Positions 25,576 through 33,112 of a stretch of 33,597 nt of DNA are shown here, one piece after another; position 1 is the stretch's first letter; the number at the start of each line of letters is the position of its first letter. The notes under the pieces were generated by a model, which saw only the letters and a list, made by a program, of their open reading frames with translations, did no database searches and had not been told where the DNA came from. A program made the position numbers and the translations under genes. This DNA comes from an uncultured bacterium (GTDB lineage: Bacteria; Chloroflexota; Anaerolineae; J036; Brachytrichaceae): assembly GCA_903921365.1 (NCBI GenBank), contig CAIXPS010000434.1:1-33597 (forward strand), given 5' to 3'.

Positions 25576-27651
25576 ATGGCAATTCTGCTCGGTATCGACA
25601 CAGGCGGAACATATACAGACGCAGTCCTATACGATGACAGCCCGTTGGCATCACACAACGGAGTTATCCAGTCGGCTAAGGCGCTCACCACTAAATACGA
25701 TCTATCCGAAGGGATACGCAACGCGATCAACGCGGTGCTGCTTGAGGCCATGGTCGATGGCGCGCCAGATATCCGGCTGGTATCGCTTTCGACCACGCTG
25801 GCAACCAACGCAATCGTCGAAGGGCACGGCACGCCGATCTGCCTGCTGCTGCTGGGCTATCCGGGCGATGCGCTCGATCTGGCCGGATTGCGTCAGGCAG
25901 TTGGCGCCGATCCGGTGGTATTCATTGACGGCGGCCACACCGTCAATGGCGATGAACAGATGCCGCTCGATATCGAATCGGTGCGGCGCGCCATCGAAAC
26001 CCACGCGCCAAACGTCACGGCGTTCGCGGTTTCTGGATATTTCGCGGTGCGCAACCCGGCTCACGAGTTGGCCGTAAGCGATCTGGTGCGCAAGATGACC
26101 AACCTGCCGGTCACGTGCGGGCACGAACTGACATCGAACCTGGATGCGCCGCGCCGCGCGCTCACGACCGTCATCAATGCGCGGCTGATCCCGCTGCTGC
26201 AACAGTTAATCCTGGCCGTGCGCGGTATCCTCGCCGAGAAAAGCATCCACGCCACGCTGATGGTAGTGCAGGGCGACGGGTCGCTGATGGACGCCGATAT
26301 GGCGCTGCGCCAGCCGGTGCAGACGATCCTGTCGGGGCCGGCAGCCAGCGTGGTCGGCGCGCGCCACTTGTCCGGTGAGGACAACGTGCTGGTGGTGGAT
26401 ATGGGCGGCACGACCAGCGACGTGGCGTTGCTCAAGGATGGCCGGCCTGTATTGAACATGGAGGGCGCAACCGTGGGCGGCTGGCGCACGATGGTCGAGG
26501 CAGTGGCTGTGCACACTTTCGGACTGGGCGGCGACAGCGAAGTGCGGTTGACCGAGAGCGGCGGCGTCGTGGTCGGGCCGCGCCGGATGGCGCCCCTCAG
26601 CCTGCTGGCGCACCAGCACCCCGGCGCACTCGACAGCCTGCGCCGTCAACTCGACGACAAAAAGATCGGCCCGGATGCCGGGTTGTTCGCGCTGCGCCAG
26701 CGTCCGATTGAGGCAAGCGCCAGCCTCTCGGCGGAGCAATGGCGCATCTGGGAGATGCTTGCGAACGGCCCCACCGCGCTGGCTGAAATAATTAACGAGC
26801 CGCGCCAGGCATACTTCCGGCGCCTGGCGTTGTTGCAACTGGTGGATCGTGGCGCGGTGGTGCTTGCCGGATTCACCCCCAGCGACGCGGCGCACGTGTT
26901 AGGACATCAAAACGACTGGAACGTTGAGGCCGCCCAGATCGGCGCTGAACTGTGGGCGCGGCGATTTAACGCTATTGCACATACCGGGCAGGAAGCGGAC
27001 GAGGACGCACAGGCATTCTGCAAGCGGGTTGTGCGGCAGGTAGTGGTGCAATCGGGCAGGGCGCTGGTAACGGCTGCGCTGGCCGAAGCGCACGGCGTGG
27101 CGCTAGACGCGCGCGATCCCGCGCAACAGCTGTTTGTCGACCATCCACTCGACGGGCTGGATTATCCCGACAGCGTGCTCGACGTCAGCCTGACCCTGCG
27201 CCGTCCGATCGTGGCAATCGGCGCGCCTGTGGCGACGTATTATCCGACGGTGGCTGAGCGCCTGCACACGCGACTGTGCATCCCGCCGCACGCGGGCATG
27301 GCAAACGCAGTGGGCGCGGTGGCGGGCGGCGTGATGCAGACGGTTCATGTGCAGATCAAGCTGCTTGAGGACGAATCGGGGTTTCGCGTGCACCTGCCGA
27401 CCGGCATCCACGACTTCAGCACGCTCGACGGGGCAGGCGACTTTGCAGTCGAGCAGGCGGGCAAGCTGGTTGAGGCGCTGGCGCGCGAGGCCGGGGCGAG
27501 CGATGCCCAGGTGCAGACGCAACGGCTTGACCACATCGCGCGCATCCCCAAGGAAGACGACGCCTACGAAGATATGTATATCGACAGCACTGTGATCGCG
27601 ACGGCGTTTGGCAGGCCAAGGCTGGCGGAGAGATTGGGGATTGGAGATTAG
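25576..27651 (+). CDS. hydantoinase/oxoprolinase family protein, HyuA-like
   Basis: 691 residues. The N-terminal MAILLGIDTGGTYTDAVLYD is the phosphate-binding start of the HyuA/acetone-carboxylase ASKHA fold. STTLATNAIVEGHG, LTSNLDAPRRALTTVINARL, TILSGPAASVVGARHL, VVDMGGTTSDVALLKDG and THTFGLGGDSEV-like VHTFGLGGDSEVRL follow in the family order. Members hydrolyse cyclic amides such as 5-oxoproline or hydantoins with ATP, usually with a HyuB partner. No hyuB is next to it, and the C-terminal third seems divergent. ATG at 25576, with GGAAGG about 12 nt upstream; earlier codons lack homology. It stands divergent to the glycan array. Confidence 0.85.
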   Translation: MAILLGIDTGGTYTDAVLYDDSPLASHNGVIQSAKALTTKYDLSEGIRNAINAVLLEAMVDGAPDIRLVSLSTTLATNAIVEGHGTPICLLLLGYPGDALDLAGLRQAVGADPVVFIDGGHTVNGDEQMPLDIESVRRAIETHAPNVTAFAVSGYFAVRNPAHELAVSDLVRKMTNLPVTCGHELTSNLDAPRRALTTVINARLIPLLQQLILAVRGILAEKSIHATLMVVQGDGSLMDADMALRQPVQTILSGPAASVVGARHLSGEDNVLVVDMGGTTSDVALLKDGRPVLNMEGATVGGWRTMVEAVAVHTFGLGGDSEVRLTESGGVVVGPRRMAPLSLLAHQHPGALDSLRRQLDDKKIGPDAGLFALRQRPIEASASLSAEQWRIWEMLANGPTALAEIINEPRQAYFRRLALLQLVDRGAVVLAGFTPSDAAHVLGHQNDWNVEAAQIGAELWARRFNAIAHTGQEADEDAQAFCKRVVRQVVVQSGRALVTAALAEAHGVALDARDPAQQLFVDHPLDGLDYPDSVLDVSLTLRRPIVAIGAPVATYYPTVAERLHTRLCIPPHAGMANAVGAVAGGVMQTVHVQIKLLEDESGFRVHLPTGIHDFSTLDGAGDFAVEQAGKLVEALAREAGASDAQVQTQRLDHIARIPKEDDAYEDMYIDSTVIATAFGRPRLAERLGIGD

Positions 27652-27655
27652 AGAT

Positions 27656-27689
27656 TCCCCGGAGATGTCTCGCGAGACATCTCCGGGGA
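27656..27689. repeat. GATGTC...GACATC palindrome, variant between hyuA and vapB
   Basis: A perfect 17+17 bp palindrome, left arm TCCCCGGAGATGTCTCG. Its AGATGTC/GACATCT portion is shared with the 23150 and 28401 palindromes, while the centre and outer parts differ. It ends 26 bp before the vapB start. Confidence 0.85.
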
Positions 27690-27715
27690 TGTGGTTATAT
27701 GGTAAACTTGCTTAC

Positions 27716-27976
27716 ATGAAAGCCACAATCGAGATCCCGGATGAGCTATATCGCGAAGCCAAGATTGCTGCTGCGACTCAAGGTGTCAAGATTAAGGACA
27801 TGGTTGCCGAGGGTCTACGGATGGTGCTGCATGCGGAAAACGCCCCTGTGCAACGCAAACGCATCAAGTTTCCGTTGATTGCCTGCGGTGCGCCCGGGAC
27901 ATTGCAGATACCAGACGATGCCGCTGCACAATTAGATGCCTTGGAGGACCTAGAGCGTCATGCGTTATCTGTGTGA
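27716..27976 (+). CDS. vapB: VapB-type antitoxin
   Basis: 86 residues. MKATIEIPDELYREAKIAAA followed by GVKIKDMVAEGLRMVL is a ribbon-helix-helix DNA-binding domain. The C-terminal tail, rich in charged and Pro residues, would wrap the toxin. It neutralises the PIN toxin encoded next and represses the operon. ATG at 27716; there is no clear Shine-Dalgarno and GGTAAACT lies just upstream, so a leaderless mRNA is possible. Its 3' end overlaps the toxin gene by 17 bp. The pair is visibly less GC-rich than its neighbours. Confidence 0.82.
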   Translation: MKATIEIPDELYREAKIAAATQGVKIKDMVAEGLRMVLHAENAPVQRKRIKFPLIACGAPGTLQIPDDAAAQLDALEDLERHALSV

Positions 27977-28388
27977 CAGCAATGTCTTCGTCGCACTTGT
28001 TTCATCCGGGCATGTTCATCACATCGCGGCAACAAAGTGGTTTGATGGTTTGGATGAAGGCGATACAGCAGAATTCTGCCGCATGACACAATCATCGTTT
28101 CTGCGCTTACTGACAACGGATAAGATCATGCGTCCGTTTACCTTGACGAACTCGCAAGCCAGAGACGTGTTACGCACTACATTTACTGACATCCGTATCA
28201 GCTTCTGTGATGAACCCGACAGGCTCGAAGACCGCTGGTTTAGAAATGCTGCGGCGAACAGAGCGTCACCCAATCTATGGATGGATGCCTATCTGGCCGC
28301 TTTTGCTGAGATTGCCGGGATGCCGTTTGTGACCTTCGACAAGGCTTTTCGCCAATTTTCTTCGCTTAATCTGGTCGTGTTGGATTAA
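27960..28388 (+). CDS. vapC: VapC-type PIN-domain toxin
   Basis: 142 residues. The PIN-domain acidic residues are Asp6 (LCDSNVFVAL), Asp109 (LWMDAYLAAFA) and Asp127 (FVTFDKAF). The second position, usually Glu in an xTxxE segment, reads RMTQSSFLRLL here; many VapC relatives of this SSFLRLL type share that feature. PIN toxins are Mg-dependent ribonucleases that cut tRNA or rRNA. ATG at 27960 overlaps vapB, with GGAGG at 27942-27946. It ends 12 bp before a large palindrome that also terminates the convergent gene. Confidence 0.85.
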   Translation: MRYLCDSNVFVALVSSGHVHHIAATKWFDGLDEGDTAEFCRMTQSSFLRLLTTDKIMRPFTLTNSQARDVLRTTFTDIRISFCDEPDRLEDRWFRNAAANRASPNLWMDAYLAAFAEIAGMPFVTFDKAFRQFSSLNLVVLD

Positions 28389-28390
28389 TG

Positions 28391-28443
28391 CCGAAAAAAC
28401 GTCGCAGATGTCAGACTTCTCCGAGAAGTCTGACATCTGCGAC
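28391..28443 (-). terminator. palindrome acting as intrinsic terminator for the DUF362 gene
   Basis: A perfect palindrome with 21-bp arms (GTCGCAGATGTCAGACTTCT and one more base per arm, single central base) spans 28401-28443. On the minus strand it starts 3 bp after the DUF362 stop and is followed by GTTTTTTCGG, the structure of a rho-independent terminator. It also follows vapC on the plus strand, without a T-run there. Its core is identical to the 23150-23180 repeat. Confidence 0.8.
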
Positions 28444-28446
28444 ACG

Positions 28447-29556
28447 CTAATAGGACGGCTTGAACTTCCTCATCACATCGCTGATGGCGGGCCCGACGAC
28501 GTCGATGTCGGCCAGGCGGTTGGTGCCGAGCCCGATGCTGGCGGCAATCGCGAAGTGATTCTCGCCGTGAACAAATGGCTCTTTCATCGCCGGTGTAGTC
28601 GCGTCGTAGCCCATCAACGCCGTGCCGACTGTGTCGGTGGCAAGCGGGTCGGCGCCTGCCAGCAGCAGACCGGGCTCCAGCGCCGCGACGCCGTTGATCC
28701 ATGGCCCCTCGCCGCCTTCACTCGACTTGATGCCGTCGATGAGCGCGAAGTTGATTGGGCGGGCGCGGTTCAGGTCGACGATGATGTGCGGGACGCGCGA
28801 CCCGGTTTCATTGGCCGGGCCGTGAAAGCCTGAGCGATAGTTGTCCTGTTCGCTCTGTCGGTAGAACCGCAGCGGGGCAATGCCGAACAGGTTCTTCATT
28901 GACAGCGTGATGCCGGCGACGTTGTGCGTCTTCATCTTGGGCACCGACATGAAGGTATCTACTTCCTGCAGGATGTGGTTCAAGTTGAAGGTCTTGTACA
29001 GGAAGGCCCCGTTGCCGACAGGGACTTGCGCAAAGTCATTGTGCGGCCAGGTGTTATTCAGGTCGACCAGGGTTGCGCCGAGAGATTCGGCGATGGTGTC
29101 ATAGCCCCATGTGTGCCAACTGGCATCTTCGTACACGGACTCGACGATATACAGCTTCTTTGCGCCGGCTTCAAGCACGAACTGGCCGAGTGCGCGCACC
29201 ACTTCCGGGTGCGTGACGTAGCTCTCGATGGCCGACACGCCTGGGAGTGGACGGTTGGACACACCGCCGGTCAAGTTCACCTTGATCGCCACGGTGCTGT
29301 TGGTGCTGACAATGCCCTTCAACCCGCCAGTCGCGTCGAGCAACGCGCGCACCTGTTTGCGGATCGTGACGGGGTCATAATCGTGGGCTGTGGCGACGGC
29401 GACAATGGGGCGCGTCGCGGGGGCGGGGACCGTTGTGGGCGACTGTGATAGTTGAGATTGGCAGGCGGTTGCGACTGTGGCGACGGCGGCAGCGCTCATT
29501 ACGCCGAGAAATTCACGGCGTGTATAGTGATGTTGCTTGCGGCATGGATGTTGCAT
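28447..29556 (-). CDS. DUF362 protein, Tat-exported lipoprotein
   Basis: 369 residues. The N-terminus has the twin-arginine motif TRREFLGVMS followed by AAAVATVATAC, whose ATAC looks like a lipobox, so it is probably exported folded and anchored at Cys32. The rest is the DUF362 domain (VAIKVNLTGGVSNRPLPG, FVLEAGAKKLYIVE, VPKMKTHNVAGITLSMKNLFG, ADPLATDTVGTALMGYD). Function in the family is unclear; some members carry ferredoxin clusters, which this one lacks. ATG at 29556 has GGAGGT about 9 nt upstream, next to a GTACGTACGTAC run. It has its own terminator, so it is a single-gene unit. Confidence 0.88.
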   Translation of the reverse strand: MQHPCRKQHHYTRREFLGVMSAAAVATVATACQSQLSQSPTTVPAPATRPIVAVATAHDYDPVTIRKQVRALLDATGGLKGIVSTNSTVAIKVNLTGGVSNRPLPGVSAIESYVTHPEVVRALGQFVLEAGAKKLYIVESVYEDASWHTWGYDTIAESLGATLVDLNNTWPHNDFAQVPVGNGAFLYKTFNLNHILQEVDTFMSVPKMKTHNVAGITLSMKNLFGIAPLRFYRQSEQDNYRSGFHGPANETGSRVPHIIVDLNRARPINFALIDGIKSSEGGEGPWINGVAALEPGLLLAGADPLATDTVGTALMGYDATTPAMKEPFVHGENHFAIAASIGLGTNRLADIDVVGPAISDVMRKFKPSY

Positions 29557-29695
29557 CGTTCTCGTACCTCCGTACGTACGTACTTACTGACTAGAAGTGT
29601 AGTCCTTTTCGCGATAACATGGTTTTTGGCACAACACCCTTGAGTTTGATACCCGCCACTTGACCTTGTTACCCGCAGATAGCTCCGCAAGCTTA

Positions 29696-30001
29696 TCATC
29701 CGGTCCGTTTTTCGATCATTTCCTGTACTTCTTTTGCCCCCTTGGTATAGAACTTCTCTTCGTCCGGGGCAAGCTCGTGAAGCAATCTCAGAAACTCACC
29801 CGCGTGGACACGTTCCTCATCCGCAATGTCCTTGAGCACATCGATGGCGAGTTTATTGTCTGTTGATTCGGCAAGCTGCATGTACATCTGTGTCGCTTCG
29901 TATTCTGCAGCCACCATAAAACGAATTGACCTGACGAGTTCTTCTTGTGTGAGCTTTCGGTTGTTTGCTAATCCTGAAAAAGGTGATCCGAATTCTGGCA
30001 T
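29696..30001 (-). CDS. ferritin-like demi-ferritin (encapsulin-cargo type)
   Basis: 101 residues. LTQEELVRSIRFMVAAEYEA and IADEERVHAGEFLRLLHEL form the two-helix half of a ferritin bundle with likely iron ligands Glu33, Glu63 and His66 (ExxH). It closely follows the pattern of the ferritin-like domain that is fused to, or packaged in, encapsulins in Pyrococcus and thermophilic bacteria; dimers assemble to a full four-helix site that oxidises iron. No encapsulin gene is in the window and no clear cargo-loading peptide is seen at the C-terminus (MIEKRTG). ATG with AAGGAG about 8 nt upstream. Confidence 0.82.
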   Translation of the reverse strand: MPEFGSPFSGLANNRKLTQEELVRSIRFMVAAEYEATQMYMQLAESTDNKLAIDVLKDIADEERVHAGEFLRLLHELAPDEEKFYTKGAKEVQEMIEKRTG

Positions 30002-30178
30002 GTGATTACTCCTTGTAGTTCAATGCGCACGATTTACCGCATCCGGCTGATGACCAGATATAGCATATACCCATCTGCCAGTATACAGAAAGCTGCAATT
30101 GCACTGCAGCACCGCGTGCCTTGGGTTATAGTAGGCGTCAGGTCGTTCAACGCGTATTCTAGTGAGGTGTAACCCGTC

Positions 30179-30718
30179 ATGTTTCTGGTGAAAGGGATTC
30201 TGCATTTGCTCCTGCACATTGTTGCCCTCCCTTTTCGCCGGCTCTTTGCGCTGATCAAGTACCTCGTCATTACCCCGATCGTGCTCATTATGGTGTTGGC
30301 GCTTCTTATCTTTGGCTGCGCTGTTGTCGTCGTGCCGGGCATCGGGTCGTCGATTAAGCTGCCGGGCTTCGTCACCGATATTTCCACGCAGGCACAGCGC
30401 CTTGTCGGCGGTGGACCGCAGGTCATGCAAGTGATGCAGGTGACATGCGCTGTGCGCGGGAAAGGGATCGTTGTGCAATGGTCGATCAATAGCGGTGATG
30501 AGGTGAAGTGGTACAAGGTGATGCGCAAAGGGGTGCAGGATATGGCGTGGCAACGTATCGCGCTGGCGCAGGCTGGAAAAAGCGCGGCCGGGTTATACGA
30601 ATATACCGATAGCGCCCTGCAGCATGGTGCAACCTACCAGTACGGCGTCATCGCCGTCAGACCCGACAACAGCGAGGGTGATCTGGTTGTCAGCCCGGTG
30701 CAAGTGGTGGCGCCATGA
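30179..30718 (+). CDS. membrane-anchored protein of unknown function with FN3-like domain
   Basis: 179 residues. A hydrophobic N-terminal third (ILHLLLHIVALPF and ITPIVLIMVLALLIFGCAVV) gives one or two membrane segments. The C-terminal part (about 85-179) looks like a fibronectin-type fold: VVQWSINSGDEVKWYKVMR, YEYTDSALQHGATYQYGVIAV. Probably displayed outside the membrane. I do not recognise a family. ATG at 30179 with GAGGTG about 10 nt upstream. It converges with ybaK with 7 bp between ends. Confidence 0.7.
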   Translation: MFLVKGILHLLLHIVALPFRRLFALIKYLVITPIVLIMVLALLIFGCAVVVVPGIGSSIKLPGFVTDISTQAQRLVGGGPQVMQVMQVTCAVRGKGIVVQWSINSGDEVKWYKVMRKGVQDMAWQRIALAQAGKSAAGLYEYTDSALQHGATYQYGVIAVRPDNSEGDLVVSPVQVVAP

Positions 30719-30725
30719 CGCACTA

Positions 30726-31190
30726 TCACTCGATAAGATCGGCCACGACCGCGTTAGTCGCGCGGATCAGGTCGGCCGGGGCGATGAGGATTTGCAGCCC
30801 ACGCTGGCCGGCGCTGATGCTGACGCGCGCATGCTGGTGAATAGTCGCATCGATAAAGATCGGATACTCGCGCCTGCCGCCCAGCGGCGAGCAACCGCCC
30901 TTGAGAAAGCCGGTCAGGCGCAACAGCTCGCTCACGTCGACCATCTCGGCGCGTTTGTCGCCGATGGTGTTGGCCAGTTTGCGCAGGCTGAGGGAGCTCG
31001 GCCCCGGAACGATAGCCATCACCACCCCCTTTCGGTCGCCGCGCGCCACCAGCGTCTTCCACACCTCAGATGGGGGTAGACCCATCTTCTGCGCGCCTTC
31101 CTCTGCCGTGAACTCGGTCGCCTCGAAACTGCGCATCTCAAACAGCACGCCGAGTTTATCGAGTATCTCAATCGCTCTCGTCTTTTTCAT
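30726..31190 (-). CDS. ybaK: YbaK/EbsC aminoacyl-tRNA deacylase
   Basis: 154 residues from the ATG at 31190. MKKTRAIEILDKLGV, MGLPPSEVWKTLVARGD, VVMAIVPGPSSLSLRKLA, LTGFLKGGCSPLGGRREYPIFID and SAGQRGLQILIAPADL cover the complete YbaK/prolyl-tRNA-editing domain. It clears mischarged tRNAs such as Cys-tRNA(Pro), in trans. GTG codons just upstream are less likely starts. Divergent from coaE by 47 bp. Confidence 0.9.
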   Translation of the reverse strand: MKKTRAIEILDKLGVLFEMRSFEATEFTAEEGAQKMGLPPSEVWKTLVARGDRKGVVMAIVPGPSSLSLRKLANTIGDKRAEMVDVSELLRLTGFLKGGCSPLGGRREYPIFIDATIHQHARVSISAGQRGLQILIAPADLIRATNAVVADLIE

Positions 31191-31237
31191 CCGTGTCACA
31201 TATTCTATCCTGCCAGAACAGTGGCACAATTACAGGT

Positions 31238-31873
31238 ATGCCACCCCGCATTCTGATTGGACTGACTGGCAACATTGCCACCGGCAAGAGCACTGTGGCG
31301 CATGCGTTGCGCGATCTGGGCGCAACCGTCATTGATGCCGACCAGGCGGCGCGCGTGGTCGTCGCCAAGGGCCGGCCTGCGCTTGGTGCGATCGTCAAGT
31401 CTTTTGGCGCCGCGATACTGCAAGCCGATGGCGAATTGAACCGCGCCGCGCTTGGCAAGGTGGTGTTCAACGACGCGGCCAGGCTGTATCAGTTAGAGGC
31501 AATTGTGCACCCTGCTGTGCGGGTCGAGATGGAACGGCAACTCGCCGTTCTCCCTGCGGACAGCGTGGCGGTTATCGAAGTGATCAAGCTGTTTGAAAGC
31601 GGCTGGGCCGACCGCTGTGACGAGGTGTGGGTCACACACTGCAGGCCGGAGGAACAGGTGGCGCGCCTGATAGGTTCGCGCGGGATGAGCGAGGCGGATG
31701 CGCGCGTGCGTGTGGCCGCACAGAATCCGCAGGCCGACAAACTCGCCCGCGCTGATGTGGTGATCGATACTTCTGGCACGCATGAAGAGACGCAGACGCG
31801 GGTGGCGAGGGAGTGGAAAAGGATAGGAGAGGGGTCAGGGATCGCGGGGCAGGGGTCAGAAGGTGGAAGGTGA
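31238..31873 (+). CDS. coaE: dephospho-CoA kinase
   Basis: 211 residues. The P-loop GNIATGKS (about 11-18) follows ILIGLT. VIDADQAARVV, LEAIVHPAVR, VIEVIKLFESG and the LID-type ARLIGSRGMSEADARVRVAAQ match CoaE, which phosphorylates dephospho-CoA in the last step of CoA synthesis. ATG at 31238, with only GG nearby, and CACAAT a short distance upstream. The last about 20 residues (GEGSGIAGQGSEGGR) are low-complexity and arise from a GGGGTCAG-rich stretch, probably a non-native tail. Confidence 0.92.
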   Translation: MPPRILIGLTGNIATGKSTVAHALRDLGATVIDADQAARVVVAKGRPALGAIVKSFGAAILQADGELNRAALGKVVFNDAARLYQLEAIVHPAVRVEMERQLAVLPADSVAVIEVIKLFESGWADRCDEVWVTHCRPEEQVARLIGSRGMSEADARVRVAAQNPQADKLARADVVIDTSGTHEETQTRVAREWKRIGEGSGIAGQGSEGGR

Positions 31874-31877
31874 GATG

Positions 31878-31894
31878 CTACAATCGGGCCTACA
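31878..31894 (+). promoter_or_regulatory. TACAAT -10 box before the CPBP protease gene
   Basis: TACAAT lies at about 31879-31884, some 11 bp before the ATG at 31895. Initiation 6-7 nt after it would leave almost no leader, and no Shine-Dalgarno is present, which suggests a leaderless or very short-leader mRNA. Confidence 0.35.
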
Positions 31895-33079
31895 ATGGAC
31901 TCGCTGTCACAACCAGAAAAGGCGCCGCTCAGCCATGGGCCGCCGTTGGAATGGATCGACTGGTCGATCCGCCTGCTGGCTTGCGCGGTTGCGATCGCGG
32001 CGCTGACATCGCAACTCATCACCCGCGCGCCGAACAATGAAGGCGCGCTGTCTCTGGTAATCCTGGCGGGGCTGATCGTAATCTACCTGTTGGGGAGCAT
32101 CGAGCCGGTGGCGCGGCGCCTGTATGCGTGGGCGCAAAGCAACCCGGTCGGGATGGCGTTTCCGCCGCTGCTGCTGCTGATCCCGTATGTCGTGTTTGGC
32201 AGGCGCTCCGCGCAGTTTGACGTTTCGGACGTGCTGGTCGCAGTCATACTTCTCTTTCTGCCGGTGGCGCTGACGTTGATGAATACGCCGCGCCTGAAGT
32301 GGGGAGACATAGGGCTCGGACTGGTCTCCGTCGCCATGCCGCTGGTCGCCCCAATTCTACGCAACGAGTCCATCACAGCGACGGATGGGCTGCTGCGCGC
32401 CGGCGCATTCGCGCTCCCTGTGCTGCTGCTGGCCTTGACCACGCGCCAACAAAAGGAGCGGCTGAACTTTCACTTCCTATGCGCGGTGCTTGCGCTGTGG
32501 TACAGCATCGAGTTCAAAGCCTTCCCCAGCTTCAACCTCCCCGGCCAGCCCACCGAAATGTCGTACTTCCAACTGGCGGCAATCTGCACGTTCCTGTATG
32601 TGCTCGCCATCGCGGGCCGATTCGGGGCGCTGGGGCTGTCGTTCAAGCCGTCGCCGCGCGGGTTGAGCATCGTGGCATCCAATCTGGCGATTTTTGCGCT
32701 CATCGCGGTGCCGGTGGGGTTGATCAGTGGTTTCATCAAACCAGGGCTGACGCCGGCGAGCCTGGGTGAAGCACTGACGCGCGCCTTCGTCCTATACCTG
32801 ACCATCGCACTGCCGGAGGAAATCCTGTTCCGTGGCGCATTGCTCAGTTACCTGAATGACGCACTGCGCTGGCCGCAGGCACAAACCATCGCGCTGTCTG
32901 CGTTAGTGTTTGGGGCATCACACTTGAACAACTCGCCCAACCCGGGCTGGTACTTCGTGCTGGCGACGGTCGCCGGGGTGTTTTACGCGCGCACCTATCT
33001 CGCCACGAAGAACGTCGCCGCAGCGGCCACACTGCACGCGGCTGTCGATTGGTTATGGGCGCTGGTGTTTGCGGGCTAG
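31895..33079 (+). CDS. CPBP intramembrane metalloprotease
   Basis: 394 residues with about ten hydrophobic segments. The conserved motifs are EEILFRG (about 308-314), FGASHLNN with His343, and HAAVDWLW with His381, giving the Glu-Glu/His/His metal site of the CPBP (CAAX protease, Abi) family (PF02517). The N-terminal 290 residues hold extra membrane helices. Members process prenylated or bacteriocin-related peptides, or act in immunity; role here unknown. ATG at 31895; starts 21 bp after coaE. The next gene starts 33 bp later. Confidence 0.88.
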   Translation: MDSLSQPEKAPLSHGPPLEWIDWSIRLLACAVAIAALTSQLITRAPNNEGALSLVILAGLIVIYLLGSIEPVARRLYAWAQSNPVGMAFPPLLLLIPYVVFGRRSAQFDVSDVLVAVILLFLPVALTLMNTPRLKWGDIGLGLVSVAMPLVAPILRNESITATDGLLRAGAFALPVLLLALTTRQQKERLNFHFLCAVLALWYSIEFKAFPSFNLPGQPTEMSYFQLAAICTFLYVLAIAGRFGALGLSFKPSPRGLSIVASNLAIFALIAVPVGLISGFIKPGLTPASLGEALTRAFVLYLTIALPEEILFRGALLSYLNDALRWPQAQTIALSALVFGASHLNNSPNPGWYFVLATVAGVFYARTYLATKNVAAAATLHAAVDWLWALVFAG

Positions 33080-33112
33080 CATCATTTACAATACCCCACC
33101 ATACCCAATTCT

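Noticed and set aside
26206-26895. Minus-strand open frame opposite hyuA
   Set aside because: It is a shadow of the HyuA coding sequence with no own ribosome site or motif.
27633-27656. GATTGG/GATTAG-rich run at the hyuA 3' end as a regulatory array
   Set aside because: The units are irregular and partly within the coding end; it looks like low-complexity drift beside the palindrome.
29568-29583. GTACGTACGTAC run as an operator for the DUF362 gene
   Set aside because: It is a simple alternating self-complementary run next to the ribosome site; without a second copy or known factor no function can be assigned.
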